Source: Paramagnetospirillum magnetotacticum MS-1 | GTDB taxonomy: Bacteria; Pseudomonadota; Alphaproteobacteria; Rhodospirillales; Magnetospirillaceae | DNA: 64,000 bases | Direction: 5' to 3' | Assembly (NCBI RefSeq): GCF_000829825.1 | Contig: NZ_JXSL01000009.1 | Location: 124,001-188,000, forward strand | Shown here: piece by piece, positions 17,203 to 25,336 of the stretch | Layout: each line of letters starts with the position of its first letter | Position numbering within the stretch: position 1 is the first letter of the stretch | The notes under the pieces: model-generated | What the model was told of the DNA's origin: nothing | Databases searched by the model: none | What the model saw: the letters and a program-made list of their open reading frames with translations, nothing else | Made by a program: the position numbers and the translations under genes

Positions 17203-17895
17203 CTATCCCTTCAGCCTGGCCTGGACGCGCCGCGCCAGCACTTCCGCGGTAAGCAAGGCGGAAAAAGCCACCACCACAGAGATGATGCACAGGCGAAGCG
17301 CCGCCTCGTCGCCGCCCGGCACCTGGGTCAGGGCATAAAGGGCGATGGGCAGGGTTCGGGTTTCGCCGGGAATGTTGGAGACGAAGGTGATGGTCGCTCC
17401 GAATTCCGACAGGGAGCGGGCGAAGCCCAGAACCACTCCGGTCAGCACGCCGGGCAGGATCAAAGGCAGGGTCACCGAACAGAAGGTGCGGATAGGGCCG
17501 CATCCCAGCGTGCGGGCGGCCTGTTCCAAGCCCCGGTCGACGCTTTCCAGGGCCAGACGGATGGCGCGGACCATCAGGGGAAAGGCGATCACCGCCGACG
17601 CCACCGCCGCGCCCTTCCAGTTGAAGGCCAGGGTGATTCCGAACCAGTCGTACAGCCAGGCCCCCACCACGCCCCGGCGGCCCAGAACCACCAGCAGGCC
17701 GTAGCCCACCACCACCGGAGGCAGAACCAGCGGCAGATGGATGATGCCGTCCACCAGGGACTTTCCGGGGAAATCAAGACGGGCCAAAATCCAGGCGCAG
17801 CCGACCCCCAGCGGCAGCGAGGCCGCCACCGCCCAGAACGACACCAGCAGAGACAGGCGCAGCGCCTCGATCTCAAGCGGCGTCAGGGTGAACAT
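17203..17895 (-). CDS. modB: Molybdate ABC transporter permease
   Basis: A 230-residue inner-membrane permease with five predicted helices. The EAA-type coupling motif is seen in LEQAARTLGCGPIRTFCSVTLPLILPG, and FARSLSEFGATITFVSNIPGETRTLPIALY is highly characteristic of ModB. ATG at 17895 is preceded by GGAG. Upstream, only 45 bases separate it from the stop of the PAS-GGDEF gene, so either modBC has a very short promoter region or it is read through from that gene. ModA is absent from the window. Confidence 0.93.
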   Translation of the reverse strand: MFTLTPLEIEALRLSLLVSFWAVAASLPLGVGCAWILARLDFPGKSLVDGIIHLPLVLPPVVVGYGLLVVLGRRGVVGAWLYDWFGITLAFNWKGAAVASAVIAFPLMVRAIRLALESVDRGLEQAARTLGCGPIRTFCSVTLPLILPGVLTGVVLGFARSLSEFGATITFVSNIPGETRTLPIALYALTQVPGGDEAALRLCIISVVVAFSALLTAEVLARRVQARLKG

Positions 17896-17939
17896 GGCTT
17901 TCTCCGTCCCTTATGTCTCATGGGGCGGAGACTAAAAAA

Positions 17940-19214
17940 TCACGCATCCAGTGGATAGACAAGACGTTCCGGCAGTTCATGGAAGCCAAAATTGTTCTTG
18001 CCCGCACCCTTGACCGTGTACATGGCCCGGTCCGCCAGACGGATCAGCATGGCCGCGTCATCGGCATCGTCGGGGAAGATGGCGATGCCGACGCTGGCCT
18101 GGACATTGGCGTCATTGCCGTCCAGATCGAAGCGCTCGGCCATGCGCGAGACCACCTTGGCGGCCACATTGCCGATCTCGTCCTTGCCTTCCACGTCGTG
18201 GAGAATGACCGTGAATTCGTCACCCGACAGGCGCGCCACCGTGTCCGACGAGCGAACGGACAAAAGCAGCCGCGCCGCCGCTTCCTGCAACAGCAGATCG
18301 CCGCAGGCATGGCCGAATGTGTCGTTGATCTTCTTGAAGCCGTCCAGATCGATGAACATCAGGGCAAAGCGCGTCCTGTCGCGTTTTGACGCCTTGACCG
18401 ATTGCCCAAGGCGATCGAGGAACAGCGAACGGTTGGGCAGGCCGGTCAGAGCGTCGAAATTAGCCTGGCGCCAGACCTGCTCCTCGTCTTCCTTGCGCGC
18501 CGTGATGTCGCTGAAGATGCCCAGCATGTGCGACACTTCGCCAAAGGCATCGCGCACCGTGGCCACGGACAGCCACTCGATGAAGACCTCGCCGGTGCGG
18601 CGCCGGTTCCACACCTCGCCCTGCCATTGGCCGGTATCGAGGATGGCGCGCCACATGTCGCGGTAGAAGTCGTTGTCGTGGCGGCCAGATTTCAGGATGC
18701 TTGGCTTCTTGCCGATGGCCTCGTCCAGGGAAAAGCCGGTGATGCGCGTGAAGGCTGTGTTGACCGCCTCGATGGTGCCGTCGGGGCCGGTGATCATGAT
18801 CCCCTCATTGGCGGTCTCCACAACCTTGGCGGCCAGTTGCAGACGCTCTTCCGAGGTCTTGCGCTCGGTGATGTCGTAGACCCAGGCCAAGTTGACCGGC
18901 TCGATCCCGAACAGGGATTCACGGATGGTGAGCAGCGTCCAGAACGGCGTGCCGTCGGACCGGCGGAACTGCACCTCGGCATGATCGACGCTGCCATGGC
19001 GCTTCATATGCTTGATCACCGTGGCGCGCTGATGGTCGTCCACGTAATAGTCGCGGGCCTTGGAGCCCAGCACCTTGTCCCGCGGAAAACCGATCAATTC
19101 GCAAAATGTGTGATTGGCGAAGACAATTATTCCGTCGCGACGGCGCGAAATGGACACGCCCACGGGACTGTCTTCGAGAACACCAGCCAAACCGACGGGA
19201 TCAAGTTCGGTCAT
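17940..19214 (-). CDS. PAS-PAS-GGDEF diguanylate cyclase
   Basis: A 424-residue soluble signalling protein with two PAS domains (residues ~7-115 and ~130-250, each ending in a PAC segment such as WVYDITERK and GIFSDITARK) and a GGDEF domain to the C-terminus. The active-site loop reads RLSGDEF, so the first glycine is serine; such variants can remain active. The product-inhibition site RxxD (RSSD) lies exactly five residues before it. It probably makes cyclic di-GMP in response to a small-molecule or redox signal at the PAS domains, which show no obvious haem or flavin ligand. No EAL domain is present. Confidence 0.9.
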   Translation of the reverse strand: MTELDPVGLAGVLEDSPVGVSISRRRDGIIVFANHTFCELIGFPRDKVLGSKARDYYVDDHQRATVIKHMKRHGSVDHAEVQFRRSDGTPFWTLLTIRESLFGIEPVNLAWVYDITERKTSEERLQLAAKVVETANEGIMITGPDGTIEAVNTAFTRITGFSLDEAIGKKPSILKSGRHDNDFYRDMWRAILDTGQWQGEVWNRRRTGEVFIEWLSVATVRDAFGEVSHMLGIFSDITARKEDEEQVWRQANFDALTGLPNRSLFLDRLGQSVKASKRDRTRFALMFIDLDGFKKINDTFGHACGDLLLQEAAARLLLSVRSSDTVARLSGDEFTVILHDVEGKDEIGNVAAKVVSRMAERFDLDGNDANVQASVGIAIFPDDADDAAMLIRLADRAMYTVKGAGKNNFGFHELPERLVYPLDA

Positions 19215-19406
19215 CGCGGCAACCGGAAATCACGACAATCCATGTTTTCCCCCTCTTCTGGCCTCTCCCAAAGCCAAGGACGCTCGCCCTTTGGGACGGG
19301 TCGCCCCGAATTCACGCCAATATAGAGTGAACATCCCTCAGCCGACTATACGCATTGTGCGCAAGGGTCTTTCCAGTTGACCCGCCCGATCGAGGGGGCA
19401 TAGTCG

Positions 19407-19434
19407 AGAATGTTCGGACATTCTTTCAAGAAAG
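19407..19434 (+). promoter_or_regulatory. Overlapping small hairpins just upstream of crcB
   Basis: AGAATGT-TCGG-ACATTCT is a seven-base stem with a four-base loop (19407-19424), and CTTT-CAAG-AAAG (19423-19434) is a second stem that shares two bases with it, so the two exclude each other at the base. They end eight bases before the preferred crcB start. The first would hide an alternative in-frame ATG at 19410. A regulatory leader is possible, but I do not see the conserved fluoride riboswitch core here. Confidence 0.3.
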
Positions 19435-19442
19435 CGCCATCC

Positions 19443-19829
19443 ATGTTCACCTATGCCCTGGTCGCCCTGGGAAGCGCCATCGGCGGCACCTTTCGCTACT
19501 GGCTGGCGGCCGTGATCGCCGAGACCACAGCGGGGACGTTTCCCTGGGGAACCTTGGTGGTCAACGTCACCGGCTCTGCGGCCATCGGCCTGTTCGCCAC
19601 CCTGACCTCGGTGGACGGACGCCTTTTTGTCCCCAGCGAATGGCGCACCTTCTTCATGGTGGGCATCTGCGGCGGCTATACCACCTTCTCGTCGTTCAGC
19701 CTCCAGACCCTGGCCCTGGCCCAGGACGGCGACTGGCTGGCCGCGGGACTGAACGTCCTGGGATCGGTGGCATTGTGCCTGGTGGCCGTCTGGCTGGGCC
19801 ATGCCGCCGCCGCGGTTATCAACAGATAG
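19443..19829 (+). CDS. crcB: Fluoride channel CrcB/Fluc
   Basis: A 128-residue four-helix membrane protein that exports fluoride as a dual-topology dimer. Visible family motifs are GSAIGGTFRYWLA in helix 1, FPWGTLVVNVTGSAAIG in helix 2, and GICGGYTTFSSFSLQT in the broken helix 3. I place the start at ATG 19443 because MFTYALVALGSAIGG matches family N-termini; an in-frame ATG at 19410 lies in a hairpin and adds a charged extension. A DUF190 gene follows after ten bases, a frequent pairing. Confidence 0.92.
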   Translation: MFTYALVALGSAIGGTFRYWLAAVIAETTAGTFPWGTLVVNVTGSAAIGLFATLTSVDGRLFVPSEWRTFFMVGICGGYTTFSSFSLQTLALAQDGDWLAAGLNVLGSVALCLVAVWLGHAAAAVINR

Positions 19830-19839
19830 GAGAGCGGCC

Positions 19840-20184
19840 ATGCGTATACCCAAGGACGCCACCTTGTTGCGGATCTTCGTGGGCGAGACCGATCGCCGCG
19901 ACGGCAAGCCCTTGTTCGAGTCCATCGCCATCGAAGCGCGCAAGGCCAATCTGGCCGGAGCCACCGTCTTGCGCGGCCGCATGGGGTTCGGCCATTCGTC
20001 ACGGCTGCACAGCACCAAGATCCTCGCCCTCTCGGAAGATCTGCCCATGGTGATCGAAATTGTCGATTCTTGGGAAAAGATCGAGGCATTTCTCCCCATC
20101 CTGGACGTCATGATGGGCGATCGCGGCATGGCCACCTTGGAGCGGATTCAGGTCCTGCTTCCCGGTTCCAAATCATCCACCTAG
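19840..20184 (+). CDS. DUF190-family protein, crcB partner
   Basis: A 114-residue small soluble protein of the DUF190 family (PII-like fold), with ATLLRIFVGETDRRDGKPLFESIAIEARKANLAGATVLRGRMGFG and a C-terminal EIVDSWEKIEAFLPILDVMM. ATG at 19840 follows AGGAGAG by five bases. It is ten bases after crcB and certainly co-transcribed. Family members are recurrent neighbours of crcB, and a role in gating or signalling fluoride export is a reasonable guess rather than shown. Confidence 0.85.
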   Translation: MRIPKDATLLRIFVGETDRRDGKPLFESIAIEARKANLAGATVLRGRMGFGHSSRLHSTKILALSEDLPMVIEIVDSWEKIEAFLPILDVMMGDRGMATLERIQVLLPGSKSST

Positions 20185-20344
20185 GCGAAGCCCCCCAGAA
20201 TCGAGGACGTCACACCTTGATTCCGAATGATTCCATACAGCGACTGGACAATTTCACCCGTGAGTATAAGCTGAAGGTCTAATACGGGGGACGGGACGCG
20301 CGGAAATGCGCTGTGACGGCCCCGTTGGGCGTCGGGGGATGCGC

Positions 20345-22351
20345 ATGAAGAAAATCCTGATGGCGTTGGGGGTCGTGATCGTCGTGATCATCGGCGCTCT
20401 TGCCATGATTCCGGCCATGATCCCCGCCGAACGCATCCAAGGCGAAATCGTCGCCGGGGTGAAAAGCGCCACCGGCCGCGACCTGTCCATCCAGGGCAAG
20501 ATTTCGGTGTCGGTCTTCCCGTCGCTCTCCGTGCAGGTGGGCAATGTCGCCCTGGCCAATCCCGCAGGCTACAGCAGCAAGGACCTGATCCGTCTGGGCG
20601 CCGTGGATGTGCGGCTCAAGCTGCTGCCTCTCCTGGGCGGCAAGGTCGAGGTGGACAGCTTCGTCCTGGTCGACCCCATCATCACCTTGGAAACCGACCG
20701 CCAGGGCAAGGGCAATTGGGTGTTCGAGGGCCCGGCTGCCGCCGCTCCGGCCCCTTCCGTCACGACCAAGCCCACCGACAAGCCTGCGTCCGCCCCCTCC
20801 TCCGCCGGTGTCAGCGACATCCGTCTGGGCGATGTGCGCATCACCAATGGCAAGCTGACCCAGATCGACGGCAAGACCGGCGCCAGGCAGGAGGTGAGCG
20901 AGATCAATCTCCGGGTGGCGCTGAAAAGCCTGTCCGAGCCGCTGTCGGCCAAGGGCAGCCTGGTTTGGAACGCCAAGAAGGTCGAACTCGACCTGGACGT
21001 GGGCAGCCTGAAGGCGCTGATGGACGGCCAAAGCAGCACCCTGGGCCTGGTTGTCGCCTCTGAACCGGTCAAGCTGGGGCTCAAGGGCAATGCCAAGGGC
21101 GGTGCCTCACCCGGCCTGGACGGCGCACTGGATCTCAATGTGCCTTCCATCCGCAATCTGGCCGCCTGGGCGGGCTCGCCCATCACCATGGCTGGCAACG
21201 GATTGGGGCCGCTCTCCATCACCGGCAAGCTGGCCGCCGGGCCGACCCAGATCGCCTTTACCCAGGCCGCCATCGCCATCGACGCCATCAAGGCCAAGGG
21301 CGACGTCACCGTCAATACCGGCGCCGCCAAGCCAGCCATCAAAGGCCGCCTTGACGTGGACATGCTGGACCTCAACCCCTATCTGCCGCCGGAAGGCGCG
21401 CAGCCTAAGGGCGGCGAGGGCAAGGCCACCCCTGCTGGCGGCGGGGCGGCGCAGACCCAGGCCAAGCCTGCGGGCTGGAGCGACGATCCCATCGATGCCT
21501 CGGGCCTCAAATCCGCCGATGTGGATTTCGCCCTGACCTGCGGCGGTATCCTGGTCAAAAAGATCAAGGTGGGAAAGAGCGCGCTGAACCTCGCGCTGCA
21601 CAACGCAAAGCTGGCCGCCGATCTGACCGAGCTGGCCCTCTATCAGGGGACGGGCAGGGGACGGGTTGCCCTGGACGGCGCGCAGCCGGGCGTGGGTCTT
21701 GACGCCTCGTTCCAGTTGAAGGGCCTGCAGGTCGAACCCTTCCTCACCGATGCCGCCGACAGCGACCGTCTGTCGGGCACCGGCAATTTCGATGTGACTG
21801 TCGCCGGACAGGGCAAGACCCAGCGTCAGATCGTCTCTTCGCTGAACGGCAAGGGATCGCTGGCCTTCCTCAATGGCGCCATCAAGGGCATCAATCTGGC
21901 CGCCATGGCGCGCAATGTCACCAGCGCCTTTACCGGTGGCGCCCAATCGACCGAGAAGACCGACTTCGCCGAATTGGGCGGAACCTTCACCATCGTGAAG
22001 GGTATCCTGACCAATAACGATCTGGCCATGAAATCGCCGCTGCTGCGCGTCGAGGGCAAGGGCACCGTCGATCTGCCCCAGCGCAGCGTCAATTACCGCA
22101 TCGATCCCAAGCTGGTCGCCAGTCTGGAAGGCCAGGGCGGCGGCAGTGCGGCCGGAATCGTCGTGCCGATCCTGGTCACTGGCCCCTGGGACAATCTCTC
22201 CTATCGCCCCGATCTGGAAGCCCTGCTCAAGCAGAATGTCCAGAACGTCGGCAAAGCCGTCGAAAGCCTGATACCAGGAATCGGCGGCGGCAAGTCGTCG
22301 GGCTCGGCGCCCGCCGATGGCTTGAACCCCATGAAGCTTTTCGGGCGCTGA
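20345..22351 (+). CDS. AsmA-family envelope protein
   Basis: A 668-residue inner-membrane-anchored periplasmic protein. It has an N-terminal helix MKKILMALGVVIVVIIGALAMIPAMI, followed by the AsmA N-terminal block (ERIQGEIVAGVKSATGRDLSIQGKISVSVFPSLSVQVGNVALANPAG) and a C-terminal AsmA_2 region with SLNGKGSLAFLNGAIKGINLAAMAR and LLRVEGKGTVDLPQRSVNYRIDP. AsmA proteins belong to the group of long bridge-like lipid-transport proteins that act in outer-membrane homeostasis. ATG at 20345 has GGGGG six bases upstream; an ATG at 20339 is also possible. A proline/alanine-rich spacer occurs near residues 130-160. Confidence 0.9.
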   Translation: MKKILMALGVVIVVIIGALAMIPAMIPAERIQGEIVAGVKSATGRDLSIQGKISVSVFPSLSVQVGNVALANPAGYSSKDLIRLGAVDVRLKLLPLLGGKVEVDSFVLVDPIITLETDRQGKGNWVFEGPAAAAPAPSVTTKPTDKPASAPSSAGVSDIRLGDVRITNGKLTQIDGKTGARQEVSEINLRVALKSLSEPLSAKGSLVWNAKKVELDLDVGSLKALMDGQSSTLGLVVASEPVKLGLKGNAKGGASPGLDGALDLNVPSIRNLAAWAGSPITMAGNGLGPLSITGKLAAGPTQIAFTQAAIAIDAIKAKGDVTVNTGAAKPAIKGRLDVDMLDLNPYLPPEGAQPKGGEGKATPAGGGAAQTQAKPAGWSDDPIDASGLKSADVDFALTCGGILVKKIKVGKSALNLALHNAKLAADLTELALYQGTGRGRVALDGAQPGVGLDASFQLKGLQVEPFLTDAADSDRLSGTGNFDVTVAGQGKTQRQIVSSLNGKGSLAFLNGAIKGINLAAMARNVTSAFTGGAQSTEKTDFAELGGTFTIVKGILTNNDLAMKSPLLRVEGKGTVDLPQRSVNYRIDPKLVASLEGQGGGSAAGIVVPILVTGPWDNLSYRPDLEALLKQNVQNVGKAVESLIPGIGGGKSSGSAPADGLNPMKLFGR

Positions 22352-22394
22352 TCTTTTTTCGAACCTTTAAATTGAGCAAACGGAGACTGACACG

Positions 22395-23231
22395 ATGAAG
22401 TTCCTGCATATCGCCGCCGCCATCGGCATGACCGCCCTGCTGGGCGCTTGCGCCACCCCCTGGGAAGTGGCCGACGTCAACGAAATCACCGCCGCCGAAG
22501 CCCCGACCGCTGGCTCGGCCTTCACCAAGGCCCTGTTCGCCGAGTACAAGGCCTATGCCATCCAGGAAGCCAAGGTCGAGTATGAGTGGGACGACGCCGC
22601 CATCTTCGCCCGCAAGGGCCTGCGCGCCGCCACCGGCGAGTCCGTCGCTCCCGCCGAAGTGACCGATTGGGAGGTTCCCGCCGCCCGTACCGCCGAGCTC
22701 ACCGCCGCCCGCGCCCGTCTGGTCGGCTATTTCGGCAATGGCGCCCGCGAGCGCGTTCCCGCCGCCGCCGCCAAGGCCCAGGTGATGTTCGACTGCTGGG
22801 TCGAGGAAGAGCATGAGGGTGACGCCAATTCCGATTGCCGCGCCGCCTTCCTGAAGATCGAGCCCGAGCTGCAGGTCAAGGCCGCCGCTCCCGCCCCGAA
22901 GATCGTCAAGACCTTCATCGTCTACTTCGACTTCAACAAGTCGACCCTGACCAAGGAAGCCCAGAAGACCCTGAAGGAAGTGGTCGCCTCCGCCGGTCAG
23001 ATCAAGCCCTCCAGCATCTATGTCGCTGGTCACACCGACACCGTCGGCAAGGCCGGTTACAATGACAAGCTGTCCAAGGCCCGCGCCGCCGCGGTCGAAA
23101 AGCAGCTGGCCAAGCTGGGCGTGAAGTCCATCGACGCCAAGGCTTTCGGCTTTGCCAAGCTGGCCGTGCCGACCAAGGCCAACACCAAGGAAGCCAAGAA
23201 CCGCCGCGTCGAAATCTACTTCGAGAAGTAA
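22395..23231 (+). CDS. OmpA-family peptidoglycan-associated lipoprotein
   Basis: A 278-residue envelope protein. The signal sequence ends in the lipobox LLGAC, so the mature protein starts at a lipidated cysteine. Residues ~175-278 form an OmpA/Pal-type peptidoglycan-binding domain: VYFDFNKSTLTKEAQKTLKEV, VAGHTDTVGKAGYNDKLSKARAAAVEKQL and a final NRRVEIYFEK. The central ~130 residues (EYKAYAIQEAKVEYEWDDAAIFARKG) recur in other Rhodospirillales OmpA lipoproteins but have no assigned role. CGGAG lies ten bases before ATG. It is followed by a strong terminator and probably highly expressed, with lysines encoded almost only by AAG. Confidence 0.9.
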   Translation: MKFLHIAAAIGMTALLGACATPWEVADVNEITAAEAPTAGSAFTKALFAEYKAYAIQEAKVEYEWDDAAIFARKGLRAATGESVAPAEVTDWEVPAARTAELTAARARLVGYFGNGARERVPAAAAKAQVMFDCWVEEEHEGDANSDCRAAFLKIEPELQVKAAAPAPKIVKTFIVYFDFNKSTLTKEAQKTLKEVVASAGQIKPSSIYVAGHTDTVGKAGYNDKLSKARAAAVEKQLAKLGVKSIDAKAFGFAKLAVPTKANTKEAKNRRVEIYFEK

Positions 23232-23259
23232 GATCGACTTAGGCGCTCAAGCGTCCAAG

Positions 23260-23293
23260 GCCCCCTTCCCCACCGGGAAGGGGGCTTTTTCTT
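23260..23293 (+). terminator. Rho-independent terminator after the OmpA lipoprotein gene
   Basis: A perfect 11-base stem, GCCCCCTTCCC / GGGAAGGGGGC, with a CACC loop is followed by TTTTTCTTT. It sits 28 bases after the stop. Confidence 0.93.
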
Positions 23294-23396
23294 TGGATGG
23301 GCGCTTTAAGGAGACAGAGGCGAAGGGGCTCGTCCCTTCGCGCATCCCCGATCCTTTTTCTCCACACCCTGCGGAAAGCGTGCGTTAAATCGAAGA

Positions 23397-23640
23397 CGGG
23401 CAGAGCTAATGCGTGTTTCATCTGGTCATGAAACACGGAGGGACTCGGATAAAGCTTCGCGGCCACGGATGATCACGGATTATAAAAATCCCATATGATC
23501 ATCCTGGGGCCAAGGTCGGGAACTGGCCGGAAACGAGACCATTTCCGTGTTTATCCGTGAGCGGTGCGAAGCACCGCATCCGTGACATCCGTGACTCATG
23601 ACTCCACGTCTGCCGTCTCAAATTAAACCGGACAGCCGTG
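23397..23640. mobile_element. MITE-like element, copy 2
   Basis: The second copy of the element at 8014-8311. The core is strongly similar (GCAGAG at the left, the GCGGTGC-GAA-GCACCGC hairpin, CTCCACGTCTGCCG near the right). The right inverted repeat AAATTAAACCGGACAGCCGTG matches the reverse complement of the left repeat of copy 1 at 20 of 21 bases. The left repeat is truncated to GTTAAAT-like sequence. GTTTCAT / ATGAAAC forms a perfect internal stem here. With the terminator it accounts for most of the 503-base gap 23232-23734; the rest (23294-23396, 23641-23734) shows nothing I can name. Confidence 0.65.
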
Positions 23641-23734
23641 AACTTCGTCCCGGCCATCCACGGAGTAAGGCAAGAAACAGGGATGAGCGAAGGGATGAAT
23701 CCCTTCGCCTACTTCCCTTTCCCCCAGCGCGCGT

Positions 23735-24544
23735 TCAGCAGCTGAACAGGACCGGGATGCTGGCATGGGCCAGGATGTGGCGGGTACCGGCACCGGCCTT
23801 GCCGCTGAAGGAGAAGGTCTTGCCCGGATGACCGCCGATGACCAGCAGGTCGGCGTCGATGTCATAGGCCCGCGACAGCAGGGAATCCATGACGCCCAGG
23901 CCCTCGGTATTGACCCGCTCTCCGGTGACCGGCAAACCATGGACGCGCAGATGGTCGATGATGTCCACCGGCGGCGTGCTCTTTTCCATGGGGGTAAAGC
24001 CGCGGACCGAGGCAACCAGCACCTCCTCGGCGCCTTCCACCAGGGGCAGGCAGTCGTGCAAGGCGCGCGCCGCCTGCTTGCCCGAACGCCAGCCGATCAC
24101 CACCTTCTTGCCCAGGGGACGCTTTGTGTATTCCACCGGCACCACCAGGATGGGGCGGCCGGAATGCAGAATGATCTGTTCCACCATGGTCTCGGGCACA
24201 TGCTTGCCATAGGCGGCGGGCTGAGAGACGACCACCAGATCCACATAATGGCTGCAAAACACCGCCTCGCCCAGCAGGTCGGTTTCGGCCCCGTGCACAA
24301 TCTGCCACCAGCGGGTCTCGAGCCCTTCGGTGGCGGTCTCGAAGGCCTTGCGGGCGCTGTCGGCCTGGGCCAGCAAGGTATTGCTGGGCTGACGGGCGAC
24401 CATGGCGGTGGGGCTGACCTCCTTGCGGGCGAACAGGCCGGTCAGCCGCGCGCCGAAACGCCGGGCCTGATCCACGGCAACGGCCAGCGTGCCGCTATCA
24501 ACCTTGTCACCGTCCAGATGGACGAGAATGTCCTTGATGTTCAT
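23735..24544 (-). CDS. Tandem-domain universal stress protein UspA
   Basis: A 269-residue cytoplasmic protein made of two Usp domains. The first begins MNIKDILVHLDGDKVDSGTLAVAVDQARRFGARLTGLFA; the second ends LLVIGGHPGKTFSFSGKAGAGTRHILAHASIPVLFSC, close to the G-x2-G-x9-G nucleotide-binding pattern and the IPVL strand of the family. Two Usp units in one chain are common in Rhodospirillales. I prefer the ATG at 24544, with AGGGTGGGG just upstream, over an in-frame ATG at 24577. It is monocistronic; the MITE-like copy lies downstream. Confidence 0.88.
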   Translation of the reverse strand: MNIKDILVHLDGDKVDSGTLAVAVDQARRFGARLTGLFARKEVSPTAMVARQPSNTLLAQADSARKAFETATEGLETRWWQIVHGAETDLLGEAVFCSHYVDLVVVSQPAAYGKHVPETMVEQIILHSGRPILVVPVEYTKRPLGKKVVIGWRSGKQAARALHDCLPLVEGAEEVLVASVRGFTPMEKSTPPVDIIDHLRVHGLPVTGERVNTEGLGVMDSLLSRAYDIDADLLVIGGHPGKTFSFSGKAGAGTRHILAHASIPVLFSC

Positions 24545-24652
24545 GGCCCCACCCTGTTCGTCCGGTCTCGTTGTCATGTCCGGTCAGGATAGTTCACCCC
24601 CGGCAGGCGCGCGCGTCAAGCGAAATAAGCAAATCGGTATTGGAATGCGCCT

Positions 24653-25336
24653 TTACAGCGTATCCCACCCACACCCTTCCAGCACCGCCCGCATATGCTC
24701 CGGCACCGGGGCCTTAGCGGCAATGGGCGGTTTTCCCGCATGGAAAGGCAGGACGATATTGCGCGAATGCAGCATCAGCCGGTCCCCGGCCAAGGTGCCG
24801 GTACCGCGCCCATAGATGGCGTCGCCCACCAGCGGATGGCCGATGGCGGCGCAATGGGCGCGGATTTGATGGGTGCGCCCGGTGAGCGGGCGGCATTCCA
24901 GCCAGGACAGGCGCCCGTCCGTGCCCAGCAACCGCCATTGGGTCACCGAGGCCAGCCCATTGCGGTCCACTTCCATGCGCCAGCCGAACTTCTTTTCGCG
25001 CTTCTTCAGGGCGTAGTCGATGACGCCCTGGTCCTCGCGCGGCTTGCCCACCACCACCGCCCAATAGGTCTTGTCGGCAAGGCCCTTGGCGAAAAGATCG
25101 CCCAGCCCGGCCAGGGCCTTGCGGGTGCGGCCCAGCACCAGACAGCCCGAGGTCTCGCGGTCGAGGCGATGGGCCAGTTCCGGCGATTGGGCAAGGCCGA
25201 AACGCAGCTGGTCGAGAAAGAGCCCCAGATGCTCGCCGCCCTTGGGACCCGCATGGACCATCAGCCCGGCCGGCTTGTCGATGATCAGCACGGCCGGGTC
25301 GCGATAAAGCACGCGGGCGACGAGGTCGAGACTCAC
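24653..25336 (-). CDS. RluA-family pseudouridine synthase
   Basis: A 227-residue RNA-modifying enzyme with the catalytic motif AHRLDRETSGCLVLGRT (the Asp attacks uridine), an N-terminal VLYRDPAVLIIDKPAGLMVH strand pair and the C-terminal GRTHQIRAHCAAIGHPLVGDAIYG motif. It has no S4 domain. The length fits TruC/RluC-like short forms. Its start overlaps the RND pump stop by four bases, so it is the last gene of the tetR-mfp-rnd-rluA unit, an unrelated passenger in an efflux operon. The target uridine (rRNA or tRNA) cannot be told. Confidence 0.9.
   Translation of the reverse strand: MSLDLVARVLYRDPAVLIIDKPAGLMVHAGPKGGEHLGLFLDQLRFGLAQSPELAHRLDRETSGCLVLGRTRKALAGLGDLFAKGLADKTYWAVVVGKPREDQGVIDYALKKREKKFGWRMEVDRNGLASVTQWRLLGTDGRLSWLECRPLTGRTHQIRAHCAAIGHPLVGDAIYGRGTGTLAGDRLMLHSRNIVLPFHAGKPPIAAKAPVPEHMRAVLEGCGWDTL

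Noticed and set aside
19330-19442. A fluoride riboswitch ahead of crcB
   Set aside because: I could not find the conserved pseudoknot core of the crcB motif, only two small hairpins.
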